48,405 nt of DNA, taken from the NCBI GenBank assembly GCA_003696155.1, contig RFFP01000027.1:1-48405 (forward strand), written 5' to 3'. How positions within the stretch are numbered: position 1 is the stretch's first letter; every line of letters starts with the position of its first letter. The stretch is from Acidobacteriota bacterium (GTDB lineage: Bacteria > Aquificota > Aquificia > Aquificales > Aquificaceae). Under the pieces are notes generated by a model that saw nothing but the letters and a program-made list of their open reading frames with translations, was not told the DNA's origin and did not search any database. This document shows positions 17,360 through 24,935 of the stretch, one piece after another. The position numbers and the translations under genes are program-made.

Positions 17360-18500
17360 TAAGAGCGCTTACCGGTTTATCCTCATCATGGGTGTGGTCA
17401 GCCTGCTATCTGACTTTACCTATGAGGGTGCAAAGGCTATTATGGGCCCCTATCTTGCTTACCTTGGAGCCAGCGCCCTTGTGGTTGGCTTTATCTCCGG
17501 GCTTTCCGAGTCTTTGGGCTACATCCTAAGGTTGATCTCTGGCTACTTGTCCGATAGGCTAAAAAATTATTGGACTATGACCTTTGGGGGATACACCCTA
17601 AACCTTCTTTCTATACCCTTAATGGGACTTGCTCCAAGCTGGTACTGGGTGAGTTTACTTGTGGTTCTTGAAAGGCTTGGGAAGGGCTTGAGAACTCCGT
17701 CCAGGGATGCCCTTCTTTCTAATGCGACCGTGCTTGTAGGACATGGAAAGGGCTTTGGGCTTCATGAGTTTATGGACCAGCTTGGCGCAATCTTAGGTCC
17801 TTTTGCAGTAGGTCTTTTACTCTATATGGGTCTTAGCTACAGGAGCGCTTTTCTCTTTCTTCTCCTTCCTGCACTCTTTGCCCTCATTAGCCTTTACGTG
17901 GCAAAGAAGGTCTATGAAAGGGAAAGCCCATCAAAAGCAGAAAAAAAGGAGGTAAAAGGTGGGCTACCAAAGGACCTGTACCTGTATACCCTTGCCTCTT
18001 CCTTGATAGCTCTGAGCTTTTTACCCTTCCCTCTCATAGGCTTCCATCTGGTTCAGTCTGAAAAGCTCGAGGGTTGGAGTGTGGCCCTTATCTTTGCTCT
18101 TGCCATGCTTTTGGATGCCATATCTGCTCTCCTTTTTGGTCTTCTTTTTGATAAGGTTGGTTTCTACAGCCTTGCCATAGGTTTGGGCTTTGGCCTACTT
18201 GCTCCGGTCTTTCTCTTTATGGAAGGCTACAGCTTCCTTCTGGCCCTTGTCCTTTGGGGCATTAGCCTCGGAGTGCAGGAGTCTATAATGAGGTCTGCAG
18301 TTGCCAAGCTCTCACCCTCTGAGCTGAGAGGCACCGCCTATGGTGTGTTTCACCTCTTCTTTGGGCTTGGCACCCTCACAGGCGGCCTTGCCATGGGTTG
18401 GCTTTATGAGTTTTCAAAGGAGCTACTTATAGCGTATTGCATAACCCTTCACCTTTTATCTCTGGGTCTTCTCCTTAGGCTACAATATAGAGCTCAATGA
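17349..18500 (+). CDS. major facilitator superfamily transporter
   Basis: A 383-residue protein with about 12 membrane helices. The loop after helix 2 reads GYLSDRLK, a form of the MFS motif A, and a second conserved stretch, ERLGKGLRTPSRDAL, follows helix 4. A short basic central loop (about 190-205) divides the halves. Substrate unknown. The ATG overlaps the upstream gene by 11 bp, and its stop overlaps the nth start as ATGA. Confidence 0.85.
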   Translation: MWDSKSAYRFILIMGVVSLLSDFTYEGAKAIMGPYLAYLGASALVVGFISGLSESLGYILRLISGYLSDRLKNYWTMTFGGYTLNLLSIPLMGLAPSWYWVSLLVVLERLGKGLRTPSRDALLSNATVLVGHGKGFGLHEFMDQLGAILGPFAVGLLLYMGLSYRSAFLFLLLPALFALISLYVAKKVYERESPSKAEKKEVKGGLPKDLYLYTLASSLIALSFLPFPLIGFHLVQSEKLEGWSVALIFALAMLLDAISALLFGLLFDKVGFYSLAIGLGFGLLAPVFLFMEGYSFLLALVLWGISLGVQESIMRSAVAKLSPSELRGTAYGVFHLFFGLGTLTGGLAMGWLYEFSKELLIAYCITLHLLSLGLLLRLQYRAQ

Positions 18501-19150
18501 AAAGGGAAGACATACCCAAGGTGATGGATATACTTAGAAGAGAGTTCTCCAAGTGGAACGCACCCATAGTTAGCCTTATAGCCCACAAGACAAAAAGCCC
18601 CTTTCATGCCCTTATCTGCGCCCTTCTTTCTACACGCACAAGGGATGAAACCACCGCAGAGATATGCAAAAGGCTTTTAGGGAGGGTGAGCTCTCCACAG
18701 GATCTTCTACTTATGGACACAAAGGACATAGAGGAGCTCATATATCCAGTAGGATTTTACAGAAACAAGGCGATCTTTTTAAAGGAACTCTCTAAACAGC
18801 TCGTTGAGGAGTTTGGGGGGAAGGTGCCAGACAGCCTTGAAGACCTTCTAAAGCTAAGGGGGGTGGGCAGAAAGGTGGCAAACCTTGTGCTTTCAGAAGG
18901 TTATGGAAAGCCAGCCATATGTGTGGATGTGCATGTGCACCGCATAAGCAACCGCTGGGGTCTTATAAGTACCAAAAGTCCCGAGGAGACGGAAAGGGCT
19001 CTTATGGAGATTCTGCCGGTGGAGTACTGGAGGGAATACAACAGGCTACTGGTAGCCTTTGGTCAGACAATATGCAAGCCAGTAAGACCAAGGTGTGGAG
19101 AGTGTCCAGTGAGGGAGTGGTGTGACTATTACGGTAAAATAGTAGCATGA
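18497..19150 (+). CDS. nth: endonuclease III (base-excision DNA glycosylase/AP lyase)
   Basis: A 217-residue HhH-GPD protein. The helix-hairpin-helix LRGVGRKVANLVL (about 115-127) carries the catalytic Lys, the catalytic Asp lies in VDVHVHRI (about 139-146), and a C-terminal [4Fe-4S] loop has Cys spacing C-x6-C-x2-C-x5-C. It removes oxidised pyrimidines. It overlaps its neighbours by 4 bp on each side, in an operon with dnaX and gltX. Confidence 0.93.
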   Translation: MKREDIPKVMDILRREFSKWNAPIVSLIAHKTKSPFHALICALLSTRTRDETTAEICKRLLGRVSSPQDLLLMDTKDIEELIYPVGFYRNKAIFLKELSKQLVEEFGGKVPDSLEDLLKLRGVGRKVANLVLSEGYGKPAICVDVHVHRISNRWGLISTKSPEETERALMEILPVEYWREYNRLLVAFGQTICKPVRPRCGECPVREWCDYYGKIVA

Positions 19151-20553
19151 TAGTCTCACGCTTTGCACCAAGCCCCACAGGCTTTTTACATTTGGGAAAT
19201 GCAAGGACCGCCATATTCAGCTACCTCTTTGCAAGACATCACGGTGGTAAGTTCATTCTAAGAGTTGAGGACACGGACAGGGAAAGGTCCACCAGAGAGT
19301 TTGAAGATATGCTTCTTGAGGACCTAAAATGGCTTGGACTTGAATGGGATGAGTTTTACAGACAGTCGGAGAGGCTTGACCTGTACAGAGAGTATACCCA
19401 AAAGCTTATGGAAAGTGGCCACGCTTACCCTTGCTTTTGCACAGTGGAAGAGTTGGAAAGGGAGAGGGAGGAGGCGGAAAGGAGGGGTGTGCCTTACAGG
19501 TATTCGGGCAAATGCAGGGTTTTGGCACCCCAGGAGTTGGAGGAGTATAAGAGACTTTCTAAGCCCTATACTATAAGGTTCAAGGTACCCGACGGCAGGC
19601 TTGTGGTCTTTGAAGACCTCATAAAGGGGCACATAGCCATAAACGTGGATGACTTTGGAGACTTTGTCATAGTGCGCAGCGATGGCACACCTACCTACAA
19701 CTTCGTGGTTGTTGTGGACGATGCGCTCATGGGCGTGTCCCACGTAATAAGGGGTGAGGACCACATACCCAACACACCAAAACAGATTCTCATATACGAG
19801 GCCCTGGGCTTTCAAATTCCCAAGTTTGCCCATCTTCCTGTCATACTTGGTGAGGACAGAAGCAAGCTCTCCAAAAGACACGGTGCGGTTTCTGTTAGAA
19901 ATTACAGAGAGGAAGGCTACCTTCCGGAGGCTCTATTTAACTACCTATGCCTTCTCGGTTGGAGCCCATCAGGAACAGAAAGAGAGATATTTTCAAAGGA
20001 GGAGCTAGTAAGTCTATTCAGGCTTGAGGATGTGAACTCCTCACCTGCCGTCTTCAGCAAGGAAAAACTGCGCTGGATGAACGGTGTGTACATAAGGGAG
20101 GTGGTCAGCACAGAGAGGCTTGTGGAGGAGTTTATACCTTTCCTAGAAAGGGCCGGGTTTTCTGCAAATAAGGAGTACGTTAAAAGGGTCATTGAAAAGA
20201 CCAGGGACTCTTTTGAAACTCTGTCTGAGGGTGTGGAAAGGCTTAAGGTCTTCTTTGTTGATAGGGTAGAGTTCTCAGAAGAGGCCAAGGCTGTGCTTGA
20301 AAATGAAAAATCAAGACATGTGCTTGAGCTCTTTTTAGACAAGGCTTCTCAAACAGACCTAAACGCTCAAAAGGTAAAGGATATAGCCAAGGAGATACAG
20401 AGAGAGCTAGGCCTAAAAGCCAAAGATGTTTGGCACGTCCTTAGGGCAAGCCTCACCGGACAGCTTGAGGGTGTAGGTGTTGATGTGATATGCGATGTGA
20501 TGCCAAGAGATAGGTTGATTGACAGGATAGAAAATGTTCTTAAGTATTTCTAA
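19147..20553 (+). CDS. gltX: glutamyl-tRNA synthetase
   Basis: A class I synthetase of 468 residues. The HIGH-type motif is APSPTGFLHLGNART (about 7-21), a zinc-binding segment starts with CFC and ends at YSGKC, and the KMSKS-type motif is KLSKRHG (about 240-246). The C-terminal half is helical and forms the anticodon-binding domain. Whether it is discriminating (Glu only) or also charges tRNA-Gln cannot be told here. It is the last intact gene of the dnaX operon. Confidence 0.95.
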   Translation: MIVSRFAPSPTGFLHLGNARTAIFSYLFARHHGGKFILRVEDTDRERSTREFEDMLLEDLKWLGLEWDEFYRQSERLDLYREYTQKLMESGHAYPCFCTVEELEREREEAERRGVPYRYSGKCRVLAPQELEEYKRLSKPYTIRFKVPDGRLVVFEDLIKGHIAINVDDFGDFVIVRSDGTPTYNFVVVVDDALMGVSHVIRGEDHIPNTPKQILIYEALGFQIPKFAHLPVILGEDRSKLSKRHGAVSVRNYREEGYLPEALFNYLCLLGWSPSGTEREIFSKEELVSLFRLEDVNSSPAVFSKEKLRWMNGVYIREVVSTERLVEEFIPFLERAGFSANKEYVKRVIEKTRDSFETLSEGVERLKVFFVDRVEFSEEAKAVLENEKSRHVLELFLDKASQTDLNAQKVKDIAKEIQRELGLKAKDVWHVLRASLTGQLEGVGVDVICDVMPRDRLIDRIENVLKYF

Positions 20554-20564
20554 CAGCACTTTAA

Positions 20565-21033
20565 AAGGATATTGAAAAGGCGAGATCTATATACGATTGG
20601 GTTGTGGATAACACCTTTAGAGATCCTAAGGTGCTTGGATGTGGAATAGGGGATGTAAAAAGCATGCTAGAGAGTGGCTATTTAGGTGGTAAGTGTACGG
20701 ATATCAACTCCTTATTTGTGGCGCTTTGTAGAGCCTGTGGAATACCAGCCAGAGAAATCTTTGGTATAAGGGTCCTACCATCTAGCATAAGCACAGCACT
20801 GCAGAGCTGAGTTTTACCTTGGAGGAGAAGAGGTTAGGGAGTTCATGTTTGGTGGATGGGACACACACTGGATAGCCTTCAACTATGCAAGGGATTTTTA
20901 TCTAAAACCACCTCTTTCAAGCGGTGAGACTATAAACGAGTTTATGTATCCTATGGCCAAGGTAGGGGGTAAGCTCATAGACAAACTAAGCTTGACCTTT
21001 GAGCATTCACAATATCGGGTTCTGAAAGTCTAA
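20565..21033 (+). pseudogene. broken transglutaminase-like cysteine protease gene
   Basis: Frame 3 codes KARSIYDWVVDNTFRDPK, then GGKCTDINSLFVALCR and GIPAREIFGIRV, typical of transglutaminase-core proteins with the catalytic Cys. It stops at 20808-20810. Another frame picks up at about 20798 with QHCRAEFYL (catalytic His region), then FGGWDTHWIAFNYARDF, to a stop at 21033. Between the two His-region blocks, the segment that in relatives holds the catalytic Asp (VDPADV-type) is missing. The N-terminus is also lost, with a stop at 20562. So there is one frameshift, one internal deletion and a 5' truncation. It lies between gltX and mgtE and fills that gap. Confidence 0.8.
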
Positions 21034-21051
21034 CTAAGGTAGGGGGAGTTT

Positions 21052-21057
21052 TATAAT
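21052..21057 (+). promoter_or_regulatory. -10 box of mgtE (leaderless)
   Basis: TATAAT ends 8 nt before the mgtE ATG. A G-rich AGGGGGAG lies just upstream of the -10 and would not be transcribed if this is the promoter. No good -35 is visible. Confidence 0.45.
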
Positions 21058-21065
21058 GTTGACCA

Positions 21066-22043
21066 ATGGGGGAGACGGAAAATCATAAAAGCCAGAACAA
21101 TTTTTCCTACGAAACAGCCAAGGCTAATGCGGTCGTGGATGTTCCCATAGCCCATCCAGAGGATAGGGTTGAAGAAATCATAGAGAAGATTTTGGGTAAG
21201 AGGTACGCATCAGCTTCTCATATAGTGGTTCTCCAAGGCGGAAAACTGGTCGGTATTATAACCGCAGAGGACCTCTTCAGCGCCAAGCCTGAAAGGAAAG
21301 CCTATGAGATAATGGATAAAGACCCACCAAAGGTTACACCAGAAACAGACCAGGAGGTGGCCGCCTGGCAGGCTTTGGAGAAAGATGAATACGCCATAGC
21401 CGTAGTAGACCATTACGGCTACTTTTTGGGCCTAATACCTCCAAAAACCCTGCTTAAGATACTCCTGAAGGAGCATCAGGAAGACCTTTCCATAATGGCT
21501 GGCATACTTAGTTATGATAAGCCCCACATATACATACAATCTAATGTGGGTAAAAGGGTGCTCCTAAGACTACCTTGGCTCGTATTAGGGCTTATGGGTG
21601 GCTTGATGGCTGCAGGCGTGGTAAACGTCTTTGAATCAGAGCTCCAAAAGCAGGTAAAGCTGGCCTTCTTTATACCCACTATTGTGTACCTTGCGGATGC
21701 TATCGGGACACAGACGGAAGCCATAGTGGTCAGGTCTCTCGCTCTGAAGATGGACATGGACATAGCCATGGAGGTGAAGACCGCATCTGCTATAGGCCTA
21801 TCCTTGATGCTCTTTACCCTTGTGGCCATTTTTCTGCTTTGGGGAGATTCAAGGCTTGCCCTAGTGGTCTCTTTGGCCATCTTCGTAGCATCCTCCGTGG
21901 CAGGATTGATAGCCTCCCTGTTGCCCATACTCCTTGAGAAACTTAGACTTGACCCAGCACATGGTAGTGGTCCTCTGGCTACAGTAATACAGGATATAGT
22001 CTCTATAGTCATATACTTCCTCGTTTGCTGGCTGCTTCTCTAA
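21066..22043 (+). CDS. mgtE: MgtE-family magnesium transporter lacking the N-domain
   Basis: A 325-residue protein: a tandem CBS module (about 22-140), then five membrane helices (about 165-325). The pore half shows LADAIGTQTEAIVVRSLA and DPAHGSGPLATVIQD, matching the Mg2+-binding end of MgtE (SLC41) channels. The superhelical N-domain that gates many MgtE proteins is absent; before the CBS pair there are only about 20 residues. The start at ATG 21066 fits the TATAAT placed 8 nt upstream. The gene ends 3 bp from the end of convergent glnE. Confidence 0.88.
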   Translation: MGETENHKSQNNFSYETAKANAVVDVPIAHPEDRVEEIIEKILGKRYASASHIVVLQGGKLVGIITAEDLFSAKPERKAYEIMDKDPPKVTPETDQEVAAWQALEKDEYAIAVVDHYGYFLGLIPPKTLLKILLKEHQEDLSIMAGILSYDKPHIYIQSNVGKRVLLRLPWLVLGLMGGLMAAGVVNVFESELQKQVKLAFFIPTIVYLADAIGTQTEAIVVRSLALKMDMDIAMEVKTASAIGLSLMLFTLVAIFLLWGDSRLALVVSLAIFVASSVAGLIASLLPILLEKLRLDPAHGSGPLATVIQDIVSIVIYFLVCWLLL

Positions 22044-22046
22044 ACC

Positions 22047-24827
22047 TTAGCCAAAAACCTCCAAAAAGATTTCTCTCATACTCTTCATGGTTTGTTTTAA
22101 CCTATCCTTTAACTCCTCAGGAGACATACCCATAGAGCTCGCCACGCGCCAGGTATCCTGAGGCCCGATGACAGAGCCCGGCCTCTCCCTCGAAAGGCGC
22201 AGTCTTGTCTCCACAAGCCTTAAAAAAAGGTAGGCTTGGTAAGCCTCTCTCAGCAGTGGATACTTGTTTTTAAGCCTTTCATAAGCCCTTATCATAGATG
22301 GTTCTCTCAAACCATCCAGGAGCATGTAGTACTGCACCAGAAACTCACCGTCTATCAGCCCCCCAGCACCAAACTTAAGGTCTATATAGTCTTTTCCCCT
22401 CTTTGCCTTCGTTTCAAGGGCATACCTCATCTCCCTTATCTCTCTCCTCTCCTTCTCCGCAGGCGGTTTTTCAAAGAGGAAACTTCTCAGCATATCCTCG
22501 AAGGTCTTCTGAAGCTCTTCAGGACCCACTATATATCTGCATCTTGTCCATGCTATTCTCTCCCACGTGCGTGCATGGTGGGCAAAATAGTCCTTGTAGA
22601 AGTCAAGGGAAGGCAGAAGCTCCCCCGCACTACCCATAGGTCTTAGCCTAAAGTCCACATCGTATAGGTATCCCTCCTGAGTGTGCTTGGTTAAAAAGCC
22701 TATAAAATCCTGAGCTCTTTTGGTTGAATTTTGGCTGACTATAGAGCACGCAAAGACAAGGTCAAGGTCTGAGCCTACGGTAAGCTCTCTACTCCCGTAC
22801 TTTCCAAGGGCGATGAGCAGTACGTCCCCAAGGTCTAAGTCCTGATAAAGCTTCCGCAGGAGAAAATCCGCCAGCTCAGACAGCCTATCAAAGAGGTGAA
22901 GCAGCTTAACATACCTTTCCTCCTTCTTCACAAGGTAAACAAGAACTATCCTTATCTCCCAAACCCTTTTGAACCTTCTATAGAGATCCTCTAAGGACAG
23001 AGGCAATGTGCTCCTGTACTTTTCAAACTCCTCCTCAAGCTGATGTGTCTGCGGAAAGTCTTGATATAGGGTGAGCACGTCCTCCACAAGGTCTGGATAT
23101 CTGCTAACTAGGGTAGAAAGGTATGAGGATAGAGAGAATATCCTGCACAGACTCTTTACTAGATCCTCCTTTGCTGGGCTTAGCACTACCCTTCTACCCG
23201 TTGGGTTTGAAAAGAACTTATCGAAGTTAGACAGGGTTTCATCTGGTTCGTTGGACTGTGTCATACTCTCTACCAGCTTGGGAAGGAGTCTTATAAAGGA
23301 CTGCTTCTCCTGAGTGGATAGCTTAATACCTTCTCTTCCCGTTATGTAGCTTGACAGTATGTTGTAAGCTCTTGTTGTGTCCTTAAAGCCTAGGCTTTTC
23401 AGTATTTCTTTGGCTTCCGCAAGATCCTCGTTAAGTATGGCTCTTTGTATGGGATGGAGCTCCTCCTCCTGCTGGGAGGGCATTATGCTTGCAAATATCT
23501 TGCTCATACCACCGGTGTAGGTCTCGTAGCTCTTTAGGAGTTCATCCCTAGAAAGACCCATAAACTTTGATAACTTGTCCACATCCTCTTCCGAAAAGCT
23601 CTGAGTCTGCAGGCAGCTTTGGACCTGAATCTTGTGTTCAAGCCTCCTTAAAAACTCGTAAGCTCTTTCAAGGAATAGAGCCTCCTCGTTGGAAAATATG
23701 CCCTTCTGATTGAGTTTCCATATGGCTCTGAAGGTATTGCTCTCCCTAAGAAAAGGGGACTTACCACCGAGCAAGATAACAAGTGCCTGGACTGCAAACT
23801 CCACCTCTCTTATTCCCCCTTCTCCCGTCTTTACATTCTTCTTACCGAGAAGCTTTTTCTTAGCCTCTGAGGCTATCTGAGCCTTTATAAGCCTTATCTC
23901 CTCTATTATCCTGTAATCTACTGACTTCCTAAAGACGAAAGGCTCCTTTATCTCCCTTTCAAAGTCTTTGTAAAGTTCTTCATCTCCTGCACAGTACCTG
24001 CTTCTGAGGAGGGCAAACCTTTCCCACAGGCGCCCATAGGATTCGTAATAGAGCTCTGCACTCCTCAGGGACATGCTAATAGGCCCAGATTTGCCGAAGG
24101 GTCTTAGGTCCAAGTCTACCTCGTAGGGCTTGCCTTCAGTTGTGGGTGTGGTCATGAGCTTTAAGACCTTCTGGAAAACCTTGGAAAAAAACTCGTTAAG
24201 GCTCAACCTTCCTGCCTGTCCCTTATCCGAGGAGTGGATAAACATAAGGTCGATGTCCGAGTAGTAGTTTAACTCGTAGCTTCCGAGCTTTCCAAGGGCT
24301 ATTATGCAAGCGTTCACCTGCCTACCTTCCTCGTCTAAAGGATTACCGTAGGCTTCTCTCATCTGACTGTAGGCTCTTTGGTATGAGAGCTCAAGAAGGG
24401 CATCGGGAAGCTCTGAGTACTCCCTGAGAATATCCTCGTACCTTGCGGTGCCAAGTATTTCCTTTGAAAGTACCCTCATGAGCTCTCTGTGTCTGTAGTA
24501 TGCTAAGTTCTTAGAAAATTCCTCATCGGACATACCATCCCATAGAAGAGCTCTGAGCTCCCTAAGATAGTCTTCCCTGCCTTTGAAGTTGTACCAAAGC
24601 CCTGGTATGGTGTTTTGAAAGTCGGTAGGATGATTTATAAGGAACTTCCTTATGCATTCCGAGTGGTCCATAAGCTCAAGGAGCAGTAAAAACCTTCTTT
24701 CGTTCAAGTAATCTATGAGGCTTTGAGGTTCTGGATGCCTTCTGAGGAGCTCTTCCACACTCTCCCTAACCCTCTTCAGATTGCTTATCTTCTCTTCCGC
24801 CCTTTTCCACCAATCCCCGGGGAACAT
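22047..24827 (-). CDS. glnE: glutamine synthetase adenylyltransferase/deadenylase
   Basis: A 926-residue two-headed nucleotidyltransferase that adds AMP to, and removes it from, glutamine synthetase in response to PII. Both catalytic halves are visible: the N-terminal deadenylase site LGSYELNYYSDIDLMF (about 179-194) and the C-terminal adenylylating site YGSRELTVGSDLDLVF (about 670-685). Length is close to E. coli GlnE. A stop codon lies directly before the ATG, so the start cannot move up. TATTAA 7 nt upstream could be a weak -10 for a leaderless mRNA; a two-codon reading frame with a perfect ribosome site lies just upstream. Confidence 0.95.
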   Translation of the reverse strand: MFPGDWWKRAEEKISNLKRVRESVEELLRRHPEPQSLIDYLNERRFLLLLELMDHSECIRKFLINHPTDFQNTIPGLWYNFKGREDYLRELRALLWDGMSDEEFSKNLAYYRHRELMRVLSKEILGTARYEDILREYSELPDALLELSYQRAYSQMREAYGNPLDEEGRQVNACIIALGKLGSYELNYYSDIDLMFIHSSDKGQAGRLSLNEFFSKVFQKVLKLMTTPTTEGKPYEVDLDLRPFGKSGPISMSLRSAELYYESYGRLWERFALLRSRYCAGDEELYKDFEREIKEPFVFRKSVDYRIIEEIRLIKAQIASEAKKKLLGKKNVKTGEGGIREVEFAVQALVILLGGKSPFLRESNTFRAIWKLNQKGIFSNEEALFLERAYEFLRRLEHKIQVQSCLQTQSFSEEDVDKLSKFMGLSRDELLKSYETYTGGMSKIFASIMPSQQEEELHPIQRAILNEDLAEAKEILKSLGFKDTTRAYNILSSYITGREGIKLSTQEKQSFIRLLPKLVESMTQSNEPDETLSNFDKFFSNPTGRRVVLSPAKEDLVKSLCRIFSLSSYLSTLVSRYPDLVEDVLTLYQDFPQTHQLEEEFEKYRSTLPLSLEDLYRRFKRVWEIRIVLVYLVKKEERYVKLLHLFDRLSELADFLLRKLYQDLDLGDVLLIALGKYGSRELTVGSDLDLVFACSIVSQNSTKRAQDFIGFLTKHTQEGYLYDVDFRLRPMGSAGELLPSLDFYKDYFAHHARTWERIAWTRCRYIVGPEELQKTFEDMLRSFLFEKPPAEKERREIREMRYALETKAKRGKDYIDLKFGAGGLIDGEFLVQYYMLLDGLREPSMIRAYERLKNKYPLLREAYQAYLFLRLVETRLRLSRERPGSVIGPQDTWRVASSMGMSPEELKDRLKQTMKSMREIFLEVFG

Positions 24828-24877
24828 CTACAACTTAATATTACCACATGCTAACCTCCTCACGTACCTCCTGTATA

Positions 24878-24905
24878 TTGACAACCTTACACTAAAGCAT
24901 ATTAT
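24878..24905 (+). promoter_or_regulatory. clpB promoter
   Basis: TTGACA (24878-24883), a 16-nt spacer, and TATTAT (24900-24905). It gives a leader of about 24 nt carrying GGAGGT. I saw no CIRCE or other heat-shock operator. Confidence 0.65.
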
Positions 24906-24935
24906 AAATACCATTATAAATCTGGAGGTATGGTC

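Noticed and set aside
21056-21088. A ten-codon leader frame with AGGGGGAG before it, overlapping the mgtE start
   Set aside because: Its ATG lies within TATAATG, the probable -10 of mgtE, so it is likely not transcribed.
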